Origin: Cytobacillus gottheilii
GTDB taxonomy: Bacteria > Bacillota > Bacilli > Bacillales > Cytobacillaceae
DNA: 64,000 nt
Reading direction: 5' to 3'
NCBI RefSeq assembly: GCF_001636345.1
Contig: NZ_KV440945.1
Coordinates: 243,340-307,339 of the forward strand
Within the stretch, counting starts at the first letter, position 1; every line of letters starts with the position of its first letter. Below the pieces are notes generated by a model. The model was not told the DNA's origin, ran no database searches, and saw only the letters and a program-made list of their open reading frames with translations. The position numbers and the translations under genes are program-made. Positions 8,992 to 17,309 of the stretch are shown piece by piece.

Positions 8992-9016
8992 AACCGTACA
9001 CTTAGCTTGTACGGTT
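8992..9016 (+). terminator. terminator hairpin AACCGTACA/TGTACGGTT
   Basis: A perfect 9-bp stem with a 7-base loop, followed by a T-rich run, ends the resolvase transcript. The same stem sequence recurs at 9,873-9,904, so the pair flanks the 21-bp repeat array and the gene at 9,399. Confidence 0.65.
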
Positions 9017-9119
9017 ATTCTTTTGCTTTCAGGGGTAGTCATCTTGAACATCCCTTGCCCGACCCGAGCAACATTGATCAACACAAGCAACTCTAGCTAC
9101 ATATCTTAAATAAATCTAT

Positions 9120-9311
9120 CAGGACATAGAAAAACCAACACTACACATTGAACATAGCCACCTACACCTGAACTGATTTTTACTACACATGAAATTAATT
9201 CTTCTACACCTGGATTTACCGTTACTACATATTAAGAAAAAATGACACACATAGAAAAACTTTTTACACATATTCAGTTTTTCTACTACATATTTATCGA
9301 GTTCAACACCT
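9120..9311 (+). repeat. phased 21-bp array of CTACACAT-like boxes
   Basis: CTACACAT, CTACACCT or CTACATAT starts at 9141, 9162, 9183, 9204 and 9225, exactly 21 bp apart. Weaker boxes follow at 9245 (ACACACAT), 9264 (TTACACAT), 9286 (CTACATAT) and 9304 (CAACACCT), with CAGGACAT at 9120. The array ends about 90 bases before the gene at 9,399. The 21-bp period places all boxes on one DNA face, as for initiator or centromere-binding proteins or a cooperative repressor. The motif differs from the array at 2,116. Confidence 0.8.
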
Positions 9312-9398
9312 GAACTATGAGATACACAATAGTAAATGTAAAGTCGGAAACCTGTTAAAAACAGGTGGCTCAAAACACATATTAAGGGAGCGATTTAA

Positions 9399-9827
9399 AT
9401 GACAAGAAAAGTAGTAAAGATTCCAGTGAAAGTAAAAGAAGAGGTAGCCTTAAGCCAGTTGGAAACAGGGACTTCTACCAATACTCCATCAACCAATTAT
9501 TTAGAAACTTTACGAAATGATTGCTATGAGGAATCAACAGAAGAGGAAATTGAAGATGTGATTACAGCCATAGGAATGGTCGACCCTAAGCAATACCTAA
9601 ACGACATAGAGATTTGTCATACTATCAACAATCTAGTCTTTTTAATCCCAGACTATTTCCCTAATCAGTACGGTAGGTTCTTCAGTCAATTCGAATCCTT
9701 GGTAGACCACCTTTCTTCATTAGCAAACAACAAGAAGTTGAACGAAGTTGAGGAACTAGCATACCATTATATCCGAGCAAATTTAGACATTGCAATATTC
9801 AAAAATGAAAACAACCAGTTAAAGTAA
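9399..9827 (+). CDS. hypothetical protein downstream of 21-bp array
   Basis: A 142-residue acidic protein with a basic N-terminal stretch (TRKVVKIPVKVKEE) and a helical remainder, preceded by AAGGGAGCG. No family was recognised. It lies directly behind the 21-bp repeat array and is bounded by a terminator, so its product may bind the array or be regulated through it. This arrangement (array, then one small gene) recalls partition or copy-control loci; that comparison is inference. Confidence 0.5.
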   Translation: MTRKVVKIPVKVKEEVALSQLETGTSTNTPSTNYLETLRNDCYEESTEEEIEDVITAIGMVDPKQYLNDIEICHTINNLVFLIPDYFPNQYGRFFSQFESLVDHLSSLANNKKLNEVEELAYHYIRANLDIAIFKNENNQLK

Positions 9828-9872
9828 GAATGTAATCAAATCATGAACCTACTTAAAAAATAGTAAAGACTT

Positions 9873-9904
9873 AAAAACCGTACATCCCACACTGTACGGT
9901 TTTT
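9873..9904 (+). terminator. terminator, 12-bp perfect stem
   Basis: AAAAACCGTACA pairs with TGTACGGTTTTT over an 8-base loop. It ends the gene at 9,399 and could also work on the other strand. Confidence 0.8.
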
Positions 9905-10138
9905 ACTATACAAGCAATTCGAGGATTTTGTCCATCTTGGGGTAATTCTCTCAAATCCCTGCCCAAATCCCCACACAACGAAAAAACTCCCGATATTTTT
10001 CTCAATGTTCTAGCCACATATAATTAAGGGAATATCATAAATTAAAAAACCTTTCTTGAGATAATTTGATTTTAGGAGTAGAGGACAAACATAACTTATA
10101 TTTAATAGGATAGGACTGAAAAGAAAAGGACCAGCTAC

Positions 10139-10216
10139 ATGGAGTACAAACCAATTTCACTTACACCAATCCAATTTATGCAATTCCTAGAATCAAATCC
10201 AACTAACAGAGCTTAG
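10139..10216 (+). CDS. possible 25-residue peptide
   Basis: ATG 10139 lies 8 bases after AAAAGGA and opens a 25-codon frame beginning MEYKPISLTPIQFMQFLESN. A hairpin with a T run follows 66 bases later. The start signal and terminator suggest a short transcript, but no homologue is known to me. It may be a leader peptide or chance. The rest of 9,905-10,576 shows no gene. Confidence 0.3.
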   Translation: MEYKPISLTPIQFMQFLESNPTNRA

Positions 10217-10281
10217 TATTGCTCCAAGTAATCTATCACTCGAACATCCAACACCCTCTATAACCGTAGAATATAGCCTTT

Positions 10282-10313
10282 AAACCATTGGGTATAATAC
10301 CTAGTGGTTTTTT
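10282..10313 (+). terminator. terminator-like hairpin
   Basis: AAACCA...GGTATAATACC...TGGTTT forms a stem with a symmetric internal loop and is followed by six T. It would end a transcript covering the 25-codon frame. Confidence 0.55.
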
Positions 10314-10576
10314 AATACCACCAATTTCAAAGTAGCGATAAAAATTATTATAGCCATTATCTCCCACTTCCCTTTGTTTTCGGGGTATCGCTTAGGATAT
10401 CCATTTATTGTGAAAAAATCCCCTAAAAAAGTGCTACCAATTTTCTTAATTAGAGTTATAATAACAATCAATTTTTAGTTTATTGCTATTAGGGGTATTC
10501 TGCTCTTTTATTGTTACTTCATAAAAAGGCTCCCCAATTTCCTAAAAGAAAATCTTAGCTTAAGGGGGTTGATGTC

Positions 10577-10777
10577 ATGAAGAAGATTAATATGAACACT
10601 CCAAAAGATGAAGCTGAATGCATATTACGTCAATCAGCTAAAAGGGATATTGAGAATAAACATAAACTAGGTTTGCCTACAAGAACAGTCGATGAGTTAG
10701 GAGTTTATGATTTATATCCAGATGGTAGAAAAGAGTATGTGAAGTTGTACAAAAAAGGCATTGATGATATTGAGTAA
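10577..10777 (+). CDS. hypothetical protein (66 aa)
   Basis: A small basic protein behind TAAGGGGGTTGATGTC. No motif was recognised. It is followed by another unknown gene 29 bases downstream on the same strand, so the two are probably co-transcribed. Confidence 0.5.
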   Translation: MKKINMNTPKDEAECILRQSAKRDIENKHKLGLPTRTVDELGVYDLYPDGRKEYVKLYKKGIDDIE

Positions 10778-10806
10778 GTAAGTTTCTATAAAGGAGATGT
10801 ACAAGA

Positions 10807-11385
10807 ATGACAAAGCAAATAGAAAAGGATTTAAGACTATGTGGAAAGGGCAATAGTATTTTACCATTCGCAACCAGAAGTCAGAAACTAGCATTGGATT
10901 TAATGAAAACGGTTGGCATGAAGGGCAGCATTATGAAATCGTTCAAAGAAGGGAAAATCTTAAAAACTAATTGTTTAAATCCGTTATCTATTTCTCAAGA
11001 AAACCTGACTGAAACAGATGAGGGAATTATCTCGGACTTAGACAAAAATGGGTTATCAGTTTATCATGTATTGCTCTCGTATTTTATGGTAGGAAAGCAA
11101 ACAGAAATCCAATGTGAGCATGAGGTATCTACATATGAAAAAGTAATTACCACTAAAAGTTATCTCTGTGTTCCGAAAGATATTTTCACTGAGGCAATGT
11201 CCTTTGACGAGGATATAACCAATGAAAGTAATAAAGAATCGGTTATCAAGGAATACATCGAGCATGATTTATTTATGGCGAATCAGGGGTATTTATATGC
11301 TTATGTAGTAAGTGATGATGGTTCGGCAGACTTCTACAATATCGGGGTCAACGTTTTAAATGGGGATTTGCTGAGGGTAAGTTAA
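10807..11385 (+). CDS. hypothetical protein (192 aa)
   Basis: A soluble protein with an AAAGGAGATGT ribosome site, second gene of a short operon with the 66-residue protein. It begins with a basic amphipathic stretch; the rest is mixed alpha/beta with several cysteines not arranged as a metal site. No family was recognised. Confidence 0.5.
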   Translation: MTKQIEKDLRLCGKGNSILPFATRSQKLALDLMKTVGMKGSIMKSFKEGKILKTNCLNPLSISQENLTETDEGIISDLDKNGLSVYHVLLSYFMVGKQTEIQCEHEVSTYEKVITTKSYLCVPKDIFTEAMSFDEDITNESNKESVIKEYIEHDLFMANQGYLYAYVVSDDGSADFYNIGVNVLNGDLLRVS

Positions 11386-11390
11386 GAACG

Positions 11391-11470
11391 TCACCTAAAA
11401 TCAAAAATTAGCATCTATTCATTTAGTGATGATTATTTAATGTCATCTTAAAGGGATAGGTGTTTTTTTA
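11391..11470 (+). terminator. possible branched terminator
   Basis: CACCT at 11,392 can pair with AGGTG at 11,458 around an inner GATGA/TCATC hairpin, followed directly by TTTTTTT. It would close the 10,577-11,385 operon. Confidence 0.4.
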
Positions 11471-11582
11471 TAATAATTAATATCATTTTCTGATAATCCA
11501 TAAATCCAAAGATTGGTTAGTTGTACTTTCTAAGTTTTTGATATTACTTTTTAGTTAGACTTCATTAAGTGCAATTAGTACC

Positions 11583-11612
11583 TTTACATACTAACGTCTA
11601 TTATTCTATAAT
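11583..11612 (+). promoter_or_regulatory. sigma-A promoter of methyltransferase operon
   Basis: TTTACA at 11,583 and TATAAT at 11,607 are 18 bases apart. Transcription would start near 11,619, just before the TTGATTA repeats. Confidence 0.6.
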
Positions 11613-11626
11613 AGCAGAAGATATAT

Positions 11627-11666
11627 TTGATTAGTGTTGATTAATGTTGATTAGAGTTGGATAGGT
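11627..11666 (+). repeat. four 10-bp direct repeats TTGATTARNG, likely operator
   Basis: TTGATTAGTG, TTGATTAATG, TTGATTAGAG and TTGGATAGG sit head to tail with a one-turn period, just after the predicted transcription start. This is where a repressor would block the methyltransferase operon. The methyltransferase itself carries an N-terminal MerR/excisionase-type helix-turn-helix, so self-control is a good guess. Confidence 0.65.
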
Positions 11667-11709
11667 TTTCAATAATATGTAAATTAGTATATAAGGAGTT
11701 GCAATAAAA

Positions 11710-12912
11710 ATGGTAAATAAAACAGTAATAAAACCTAATGAACTGCTTACTGTAAAAAAAGCAGCAAGTTATTTAGGAGTTAGTACTTCAACAATTTATA
11801 GGGCTGAGGAGAAAGGTCTATTGAACGTAATAAAAACACCAGGTGGACAAAGAAGGTTTGAAAAAGAAGAGTTGGACAATTATAAAGAAAAAAGTAAAAA
11901 CATAATTGCTCCTCAAACGCCATCAATTAGAAATAAACAAACTGAATTTGAACAATTAGAATTGATTGAAGATAATGCATCTGGGGATAAAGTTGGGGAA
12001 ATTGAAGTAGATGTAAAAGATGAGGTTGATGAGAAAGAAGAAAATTCAGGCGTTTATGACCCACGAAATAAATTAAATAACTTAACAGGTAAAGAATGGC
12101 TCCCAGAAACTAAAAGTTTTTGGTTTCAAAAGGGTCTGGGTTCCAAACATCCACATGCACAAATTGAAAAACAACATCCAGCTCCTTTTTCATTCCAGGA
12201 TGTTGGTAGATTAATAGCCTTTTTTACCAAGGAAGGAGATAAAGTATTAGACCCATTTGTTGGTGTAGGTTCTACGCTTAAAGCTAGTGCATTACTTAAT
12301 AGGATAGGAACAGGTATTGAATTATCCCCTAAATGGAGTGACTTAGCAAGAGAACGTCTAGACTTTGAAGTGGGTGAAGGGACTTCTGAACAACATACTA
12401 TTATAACAGGAGATTGCAGAATTGAACTAAAAAATCTAGAGGATAACTCTTTTGATTTTATGGTAACCAGTCCGCCATATTGGGCAATCTTAAATAAAAA
12501 GGCCGATCACAAGGTAAAAAAAGAGAGAGTAGAAAATAATCTAGCTACTAATTACTCAGAAGATGAACAAGACCTAGGCAATATCCCAGAATACGGGGAG
12601 TTTTTAGAGATACTTGTAGAAGATGTATTTTTAGAATGTGCTCGAGTATTAAACCCTGATAAATACATGGCAATAGTGGTTTCTGACTTTAGAAATAAGT
12701 CTGAGTTTATAAGTTTTCACAGTGATTTAATACAACAATTAAGTAAGAAAAGAATAAATGATGATTACACCCTTACATTACAGGGGGTAAAAGCATTAAT
12801 ACAAAACCATAAATCGCTGTTACCTTATGGTTACCCATTTGCCTATGTGGAAAATATTCATCATCAGTATATATTAATATTTAGAAAAACAAAGTCGAAG
12901 AGGAAGAATTAA
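11710..12912 (+). CDS. DNA methyltransferase with N-terminal HTH (SPPYW type)
   Basis: A 400-residue protein. Residues about 12-60 form an excisionase/MerR-like helix-turn-helix (LTVKKAASYLGVSTSTIYRA...GGQRRFEKEEL). A charged linker follows to about residue 115. The catalytic part has the AdoMet loop DPFVGVGST (from Asp181) and the target-base motif SPPYW (Ser254-Trp258), which is typical of N4-cytosine enzymes although N6-adenine cannot be excluded. The AdoMet motif precedes the catalytic motif, opposite to the next gene. It would protect DNA from the convergent nuclease pair, and its HTH may repress its own promoter. The next gene starts one base after its stop. Confidence 0.85.
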   Translation: MVNKTVIKPNELLTVKKAASYLGVSTSTIYRAEEKGLLNVIKTPGGQRRFEKEELDNYKEKSKNIIAPQTPSIRNKQTEFEQLELIEDNASGDKVGEIEVDVKDEVDEKEENSGVYDPRNKLNNLTGKEWLPETKSFWFQKGLGSKHPHAQIEKQHPAPFSFQDVGRLIAFFTKEGDKVLDPFVGVGSTLKASALLNRIGTGIELSPKWSDLARERLDFEVGEGTSEQHTIITGDCRIELKNLEDNSFDFMVTSPPYWAILNKKADHKVKKERVENNLATNYSEDEQDLGNIPEYGEFLEILVEDVFLECARVLNPDKYMAIVVSDFRNKSEFISFHSDLIQQLSKKRINDDYTLTLQGVKALIQNHKSLLPYGYPFAYVENIHHQYILIFRKTKSKRKN

Positions 12913-12913
12913 A

Positions 12914-13747
12914 ATGCAATATGAATTCAATAATGTTTATAGAGTAGATTGTGATAAAGCATTACCTCAATTAATTGAAGATGGGGTTCGTTTCGACCTA
13001 ATTTTAACAGACCCTCCTTATAATTTAAAAAAGGATTTTGGAAATGATAGCGATAAACTAGAATTAAATGAATTCATTGAGGTAAATAAAAGAAGATTAG
13101 GTTACTGTAATGAGCTACTAGATAAAAATGCGAGTATAATATGGTTTGGGATACATCATTATATTGGTTTTATTCAAACAATGATGTACGATTTGGGGTT
13201 ATCATATAAGAGAATGAACATCTGGTTTTATGAAAATGGATTCTCAAGAACAAAAAAAACACCTGCTACTCAGTATGAGCCTTTTTTATGGTTCTCTAAA
13301 TCTGATAAAAAATGGACTTATAATGCAGACGATGTTAGGGTTCCTTATAAAAGTTCAGAGAGATTAAAAACTCCGGTATATTATAAGAATTCAAAAGGAG
13401 AAACAAAGAAATGGGAGCCGAATCCACTAGGGGCATTAAGAGGAGATGTTTGGCAATATCCAACACTAGCTGGGAAAAACGCTCAAAAGGAGAGAACTGA
13501 ACATCCCACTCAAAAGCCAATTAATCTAATCTTAGATATAATTAAAGCACACTGTCCTAAGAACAAAGATGGTTTTTATGAAGGTAAGATACTTGACCCA
13601 TTCTTTGGTTCTGGAACTTTAGGCGTTTGTTGTGAAATTCTTAATAAAGAAGGTCATAATATTCAATGGATGGGATTTGAAATAGAAGAAAAGTGGGTAA
13701 ATGTGGCTAATCAAAGATTGCAAGAAATCAGGGAGACTTTGGTTTAA
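12914..13747 (+). CDS. N6-adenine-type DNA methyltransferase (DPPY, beta class)
   Basis: A 277-residue protein with catalytic motif TDPPYN (Asp33-Tyr36) early and the AdoMet loop LDPFFGSGT (Asp228) near the end, preceded by HPTQKP. This is the beta-class order of Type II and Type III adenine methyltransferases. It is translated from an AGAGGAAG site inside the end of the preceding gene, so the two enzymes are made together. Two distinct methyltransferases in one module fit an asymmetric recognition site in which each strand needs its own enzyme. Confidence 0.9.
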   Translation: MQYEFNNVYRVDCDKALPQLIEDGVRFDLILTDPPYNLKKDFGNDSDKLELNEFIEVNKRRLGYCNELLDKNASIIWFGIHHYIGFIQTMMYDLGLSYKRMNIWFYENGFSRTKKTPATQYEPFLWFSKSDKKWTYNADDVRVPYKSSERLKTPVYYKNSKGETKKWEPNPLGALRGDVWQYPTLAGKNAQKERTEHPTQKPINLILDIIKAHCPKNKDGFYEGKILDPFFGSGTLGVCCEILNKEGHNIQWMGFEIEEKWVNVANQRLQEIRETLV

Positions 13748-13762
13748 GTCTCCCCGTTTTTC
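13731..13762 (+). terminator. terminator overlapping methyltransferase stop codon
   Basis: GGGAGACTT pairs with AAGTCTCCC, followed by CGTTTTTCTATTTTT. It lies between the convergent methyltransferase and nuclease genes. Confidence 0.85.
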
Positions 13763-14874
13763 TATTTTTCCGTTTCTAAAATTGAATAAAACCCTTCAGA
13801 TAGATTAATTTCCCTTCCTAGTTCTTTTATAACGTAATCCCTAATACTCAGTTGTTCTGAATCTACATAGAAACTCGACTTATTAAAATTAAGTAATACA
13901 TTATTCCAGACAAAAATAAAGAAAGCTCCAATAGTCAAAGTGTTAATTTTAATATTCAATACATTGTTAATATCATTGATAACTCTATAATATTCAGTCC
14001 TAGAGTTAGGAAGAGACATTGAAACAATTAAAGGAGTTAAGTTCTTAGTGTCTGTATTATATCTAGAATGTAGTACGGCAATATTATCTAACATATTTCT
14101 TGGGGAGTCTAAAATACCAATTGGTGCAAGTTCGACCTCTAAAACTCCACTTGAAGTTCCAGGTGGGCCTAATACAGCATCCATTCTCAAGTTAACATCC
14201 CCCTTTCTACGAATGGAACATGAGATGCCTGTTTGAATTAATAAATTTCTTGTTAATAGATTTGGAAATTGAGCATCGACACTGATATTAGTAATTTTAC
14301 TATAAATATTTCTAAACAGTTCATCTGTTTCTTGTACAAAAGCTCCTTCACGGGGTAGGGATTTTAGGAGTTTTTTGTTAGAATCTAATTTATTAAGTAT
14401 ATCGTGTTGATTATCATGTTCAATTTCTCTTATATATTTGTTAGATTCAGTGTTGACAATAGCTACTGTTTCTTCTCTTTTTCCGCTAAGGGAAAAAGGT
14501 GGAACGACCTGTTCTTTAAAATAGATTGCTCCACTTGGACATCTTGAAACACAAATTCCACAAGCTATACATCTGCTAGGGTCAATAGTCGGTGAACCAG
14601 AGTCTGCATCTAAAGTTATAGCTTCTGTTGGACAAACATTCAATGTATTATCCTGTGGAAATAATGGAAATGCATCATTTTTTAATTCATCTTCCTGATA
14701 TTTTAAACAAGGGGTATCAGGGCAATTTAAGCAACTGCCCCAAACAACCTCATTATTTTCTAGTATGATTTTAGCAGGTTCATTTTGATTATAGACTATT
14801 TTTGTAGGAGGAGAATCTGGACAAAATAGTTTGGGTTTAATAATAACTTCTTTTTGTTTAAATATCCGCGACAT
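13762..14874 (-). CDS. ferredoxin-fused PD-(D/E)XK restriction subunit
   Basis: A 370-residue protein. Residues 48-112 hold a 2[4Fe-4S] ferredoxin-like domain: Cys48, Cys51, Cys56 and Cys81-Pro, then CIACGICVSRCP with Cys102, 105, 108 and 112. After a linker, residues 205-330 carry a PD-(D/E)XK-like core with RMDAVLG (Asp232) and GVLEVELA (Glu246/Glu248); the usual lysine is replaced, so catalysis may be weak or absent. Its C-terminal PNSRTEYYRVINDI matches PNSRSDVYRLINDI in the upstream protein, so the two nuclease domains are paralogous. It overlaps that gene by 17 bases with its own GGAGGG site. Probably one subunit of a heterodimeric endonuclease; the iron-sulphur role is unknown. Confidence 0.7.
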   Translation of the reverse strand: MSRIFKQKEVIIKPKLFCPDSPPTKIVYNQNEPAKIILENNEVVWGSCLNCPDTPCLKYQEDELKNDAFPLFPQDNTLNVCPTEAITLDADSGSPTIDPSRCIACGICVSRCPSGAIYFKEQVVPPFSLSGKREETVAIVNTESNKYIREIEHDNQHDILNKLDSNKKLLKSLPREGAFVQETDELFRNIYSKITNISVDAQFPNLLTRNLLIQTGISCSIRRKGDVNLRMDAVLGPPGTSSGVLEVELAPIGILDSPRNMLDNIAVLHSRYNTDTKNLTPLIVSMSLPNSRTEYYRVINDINNVLNIKINTLTIGAFFIFVWNNVLLNFNKSSFYVDSEQLSIRDYVIKELGREINLSEGFYSILETEK

Positions 14875-16573
14875 TAATAATTCCCTCCATTCCTTTTATG
14901 ATATCAATACTGAGTTCTTTACCTTCAATCACTTTCTTAACTGCTAGAGTGAACAACGTACTTATATCAAGTATTCCAATATTTATATTGTATGTGCTTT
15001 TAATATCATTAATTAGTCTGTACACATCTGACCTAGAGTTTGGACACTTATAACCGACTGCTAAAGTGACAGTATCATAATCAGTTATATAAGATTTACG
15101 AGATAATAATACTATTTTATTTTCCAATGCTTGTCGTACAGCTTTAACAGATAAGAATTCTTCTTCAGAAGGAGATTTAATTTCAATAGGAATACTGAAG
15201 TTATCATCAATGATTATTGCATCCCATCTTTGATAGTTGACCCCATGCCTTGGGTTTTCACAGCGTAGTCCTAAGGTTCTGAATAAACTTGAAACTAGGG
15301 GATAAAAATCATCTTTATCTGAAGATGCAAACCTTCCACAGAGTTCATCTACAATTAGTTTTACTGAGTTACTACACTTTACTGCTAATTTTTTTATTTC
15401 ATCTACAATTTCTTCTTCCGATGAACTAGAACTATTGTTAGAATAAGCATTTTGTAAAAATATTGTACTAGTAAGTGGTTCTTCAGATACAATTTCTTTA
15501 TCAAAGGAAACTTCAGCAACTTGCTGAACTTCGTCACTAATTTCATTGATTTTACCGATAATAGGTCTTAAAGACTCGTTAACAAATGACTGTGGAAGAG
15601 TCTGGTAAGGTGAAAATAATATATCCTTTTTATATTGTTTTTGTATATACTCTTTATCTTCTATGAGCTTTTCTTTGATATGTTCAATATCAAAATCTGC
15701 CCGTTCTAACATTTCAAAGAAACCTATTCTACATATCATTGCTATTTCATTTTCTTTATTTGATTTTAAATCTGGATAATATATACTCTCGATGTCATTA
15801 AGCCAACTAACAAGATTTTTTCCTTCTTCAGTGAGGCTTAGCATTGTCCTAGTACCTTTGTATACTTTTACTGCTTTATCTTCTACCCATTTTGAATGTC
15901 TAAGGGCAGCCATTGGAAACCTTGTATAATTTTGCAAAGTATTTATTTGAATTTTTAATGTACTAGATAAATGCTCTAGTTCATGTTGCAAAGCTTGTTT
16001 ATTGTCGGAAGCTGTTCTTATTTGTATCAACCTTTTAATCATATTAGAATAGTTTGCATCAGAATAATCAAGGCTGAGTGGTCCAACAATCATTTCATCT
16101 CTATTTATTACACCACCCAAATCGTTCATTGTTTTTAGAATGGTGAAAAAGGGTCTATTTTTATTTGGTGATTTTATTTCTAATACCTCATTCGGATAAC
16201 TAATACCCAATAAACATTGTCGAAAAAGAGGGAGAGGGTTGTTTTTGGCGATTGCCATATGCTCACCCAAGAGAGTAAATCTAAATTGTAACCTACTGGT
16301 TTCAGTTGATTGAATCCATCCAAGAGTCCTATAAACTTCAGCATACATTTTCGATTGATTATATAATGGGTCTAAAGAGCGCTTTTTACGAGTTGAACGA
16401 TTAAGTGCTTCTTCACCCATATAACCAGATGAACTTGCTAGATTTGCTAAAGTTAAAGTTCTTGACATATCATCGAGAGAGAAGGAATATTGTTTATTCA
16501 AATAAGAATAAAGGACCTGGAAAATTTTTGTCATAGTAGGGATATTTGAACCAGGATTGGGAAATCTAATCAT
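14858..16573 (-). CDS. restriction endonuclease large subunit (PD-(D/E)XK)
   Basis: A 571-residue protein. The first 260 residues look like a DNA-recognition region of the AlwI/Type IIS kind (FRFTLLGEHMAIAKNN, then TMLSLTEEGKNLVSWL). A serine-rich linker spans about 379-385. The C-terminal nuclease core has RWDAIIIDD (Asp451), IPIEIKSP (Glu464, Lys466) and a following helix with VRQALENK. The active-site set is complete. It starts behind GGAGGTTAAGC and is coupled to the ferredoxin-fused subunit. Together with the convergent methyltransferase pair it makes a complete restriction-modification module. Confidence 0.75.
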   Translation of the reverse strand: MIRFPNPGSNIPTMTKIFQVLYSYLNKQYSFSLDDMSRTLTLANLASSSGYMGEEALNRSTRKKRSLDPLYNQSKMYAEVYRTLGWIQSTETSRLQFRFTLLGEHMAIAKNNPLPLFRQCLLGISYPNEVLEIKSPNKNRPFFTILKTMNDLGGVINRDEMIVGPLSLDYSDANYSNMIKRLIQIRTASDNKQALQHELEHLSSTLKIQINTLQNYTRFPMAALRHSKWVEDKAVKVYKGTRTMLSLTEEGKNLVSWLNDIESIYYPDLKSNKENEIAMICRIGFFEMLERADFDIEHIKEKLIEDKEYIQKQYKKDILFSPYQTLPQSFVNESLRPIIGKINEISDEVQQVAEVSFDKEIVSEEPLTSTIFLQNAYSNNSSSSSEEEIVDEIKKLAVKCSNSVKLIVDELCGRFASSDKDDFYPLVSSLFRTLGLRCENPRHGVNYQRWDAIIIDDNFSIPIEIKSPSEEEFLSVKAVRQALENKIVLLSRKSYITDYDTVTLAVGYKCPNSRSDVYRLINDIKSTYNINIGILDISTLFTLAVKKVIEGKELSIDIIKGMEGIINVADI

Positions 16574-17014
16574 TGCTTAACCTCCGATACCAGTATTTGT
16601 AACTACAATTCTATAATAGGAGAACTTTTATATCTAGGGAACGTATATTCTTATATGTGCATATACCTACTAGATTGATAGTGATGAACCTCTTTAAACT
16701 ACCATTAATAAAGTAGCAATTTTAGTTGCATGAAACAATCAATTTTAATAGAAAGTAAAGAAAATTTATCAGTTATTCTTTTAACAGTGACTATTTGTAG
16801 GTCGGCTGAAAGAGTAGCTGATTTTTTTTAATCGTTTATAGACACATTATAATTTCAGTTTACAGTTTATAGGATTTGTTAGGCATATTTATATCCCTAG
16901 GGGTAAAAGTTTTTATTTATTGGAACATGGTTAAATTTCAAGATATTTTTCAAGAGATTCCCTATGTAGACATGGAGTTGAACTCCAAATACCTTATTTC
17001 GGAGTGAAATAATT

Positions 17015-17170
17015 ATGTCTACTCATTTTAATAGTTTATTTAAAACGGATGAAGAAATTAAAATGGATATAATCAGTGACTTTGCAAATGAACTTTTATA
17101 TGAAGCTAAAAAACTTGCTGATAAATATGGGAAAGAAGAGTTCTTAAAAATGGTAAAGTCTGGGAAATAA
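17015..17170 (+). CDS. small helical protein (51 aa)
   Basis: ATG 17015 has CGGAGTGA 7 bases upstream and opens a 51-codon frame rich in Lys and Glu (FANELLYEAKKLADKYGKEE). A terminator follows. No family was recognised. It lies between the restriction genes and the large recombinase and could be a regulator or directionality factor for the latter; that is speculation. Confidence 0.5.
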   Translation: MSTHFNSLFKTDEEIKMDIISDFANELLYEAKKLADKYGKEEFLKMVKSGK

Positions 17171-17194
17171 AACAAATACAATATTATTTAGAAG

Positions 17195-17230
17195 GAAGCA
17201 CAAATGCCATTCTGGAATATGTGCTTTTTT
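17195..17230 (+). terminator. terminator after small gene
   Basis: AAGCACA pairs with TGTGCTT, followed by a T run, 25 bases after the 51-codon gene. Confidence 0.7.
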
Positions 17231-17309
17231 ATTTGGAGGAATATAGGGTAGAGTTTACTACCATTTTCTTTATATTTACATGTTATATTTAATTTACGAG
17301 GTGATGATA

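Noticed and set aside
8992..9904. The AACCGTAC in both terminator stems as attachment-site relics.
   Set aside because: Only eight bases are shared with the attachment core, and the stems are self-complementary terminators; a chance match is likely.
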